A DNA stretch of 64,000 nt from Chaetorhynchus papuensis (lineage: Eukaryota > Chordata > Aves > Passeriformes > Rhipiduridae): positions 92,432-156,431 of the forward strand of contig VWYX01000085.1 in NCBI GenBank assembly GCA_013396525.1, in the 5' to 3' direction. Positions within the stretch are counted from its first letter, which is position 1. The number at the start of each line of letters is the position of its first letter. A program made the translations under genes and the position numbers. The notes beneath the pieces are model-generated. The model searched no databases. It saw only the letters and a list, made by a program, of their open reading frames with translations, and was not told the DNA's origin. Positions 62,906 to 64,000 of the stretch are shown here, in pieces.

Positions 62906-64000
62906 TCCCCTAGTGAAAGAATTCGGAATAGTGGCATCTCAGTCAAATCACATTTCTGCGAACATTATGACACAATAAATTTGTTTTGGATTCTTGCCTA
63001 TGTTCATTCTTCTCTTAAGTAATTTTCTATTCACAGATAAGTAATTTTCTGACAGTTGGAAATAATTCAGAGCTGACGTGCATTCATTTATTTATAAAAG
63101 GGGAAAGTTAAAACCTTCAGCTAAAAACTGAAGACTATGGAAAGGAGTGTGTTCAGTCCAAATTCAGCCTGGCGTTTAGCTGTATGTTGTTTAACTTGAA
63201 GCTTGTTGTTGCCATTGATAACCAGATACTCATGTGCAATTGTTGGCGACCAAGCAGTTGTTTAAGTGTAGTGGCAGATCAGAGGGAGAATTCTTACCCC
63301 TTTGCAGTAAAAAAAGCCTACTTATTAAAATAATTGAACCAGTTAAATTCAACAATCATACACTTATTTATGACTTCATATGTATGTTACATACCAGATA
63401 AAACAATAATGTAGTACTCAGTTAATAGAAAAACTTAGCAGTGGCCTTGCATCCATCAAGCTAAATATCGAGGTCTGAGCTTGTAACTAAAATGCAAATG
63501 ACAAAGTAGAAGAGAACTCTGAAGCACTTCTACAATGGTTTAATCCATCTTACTGAGATATGTGAAAGAGGGAGCATGAGGCTGCCTAAGTTCCTGTATC
63601 CTCATAATCCCACCCATTCATCACCTTACAGTGTTCCTGACTATCTCAAGAGGAGTAGACATTAAAACACTTCCTTAACACACTATTAACACGTACCCCA
63701 TGTACTTCTGTTAAACAACTTCCTATAAAATAAACTGGAGCCATAACTGGGACTGAGATTTTCTGTATGATGGTTGTCTGAAGATGTTCAAATATTCTTT
63801 AAATAAAACACCACAATGAAACAATGAAATAATGGTTTTAAACACTTTTTTTAGTTCCAGTGGCATCACAGACTGCTTCACCCTCACATGTACCTTACCC
63901 TAGGTAAAATCATCAAACCAGGTATGTGGCCTGACTGGTCTGTAGCGACCCTACCTGCAAAGGCACTGATTTATATAACACACATCCAATTTGCTTGGGA

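Larger units (their letters stand above)
42285..64000 (-). other. STMN2: STMN2 intron 1 (partial)
   Basis: From exon 2 to the window end there is no other recognisable exon. A search of the minus strand for a MAKTAM-encoding start followed by a donor found none, so exon 1 and the promoter are inferred to lie beyond base 64000. The region holds two CR1 fragments, a solo LTR, a TA microsatellite and AT-rich repeats. Long intron 1 is also a feature of mammalian STMN2. Confidence 0.7.

Noticed and set aside
1..64000. CRISPR arrays, operons, tRNA/rRNA genes, prophage or other compact genetic systems
   Set aside because: None of their signatures was seen. The spliced genes, CR1 copies and LTRs show vertebrate nuclear DNA, and I found no evidence for an undescribed gene system.

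Overview
The window is vertebrate nuclear DNA, most likely from a bird. The evidence is two spliced vertebrate genes, HEY1 and STMN2, in the convergent order known from human 8q21.13, and several degenerate CR1 LINE 3' ends, the typical avian retroposon. A solo LTR beginning TGTCCTGGTTTTGGCTGGG and containing TTA-rich tracts resembles LTRs I associate with non-galliform birds; that lineage call is inference. There are no operons, prokaryotic genes, CRISPR arrays or recognisable tRNA/rRNA genes.

Layout. 1-587: HEY1 promoter and 5' UTR, a CpG-rich block with TCCA-type repeats, facing CCAAT boxes, GC boxes and two consensus RBPJ (CSL) sites. 588-2595: complete five-exon HEY1 on the + strand (305 residues), with a 3' UTR ending at about 2.83 or 3.84 kb. 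About 3.85-27.7 kb: intergenic DNA with no supported gene, holding a minus CR1 (17.1 kb), a solo LTR (21.0-21.5 kb), a CR1 split by a nested solo LTR with a 4-bp target duplication (24.5-25.3 kb), a further CR1 directly downstream, and small tandem duplications. About 27.7-42.3 kb: STMN2 on the - strand, exons 5 to 2 (coding 28974-29033, 31369-31560, 41383-41555, 42189-42284), with CR1 copies in introns 4 and 3. 42.3-64 kb: STMN2 intron 1 with two CR1 fragments and a second solo LTR related to the nested one. Exon 1, which should encode the first six residues, was not found and probably lies beyond base 64000.

Biology. HEY1 is a bHLH-Orange repressor and a direct Notch target; the promoter RBPJ pair fits that. 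STMN2 (SCG10) is a palmitoylated neuronal tubulin-binding protein; its N-terminal cysteines, phospho-sites and stathmin helix are all visible. The genes are neighbours by conserved synteny and are not known to share a pathway. I found no new gene system. The most useful observations are the promoter architecture, an in-frame upstream ATG in HEY1, and the nested and paired LTR insertions.
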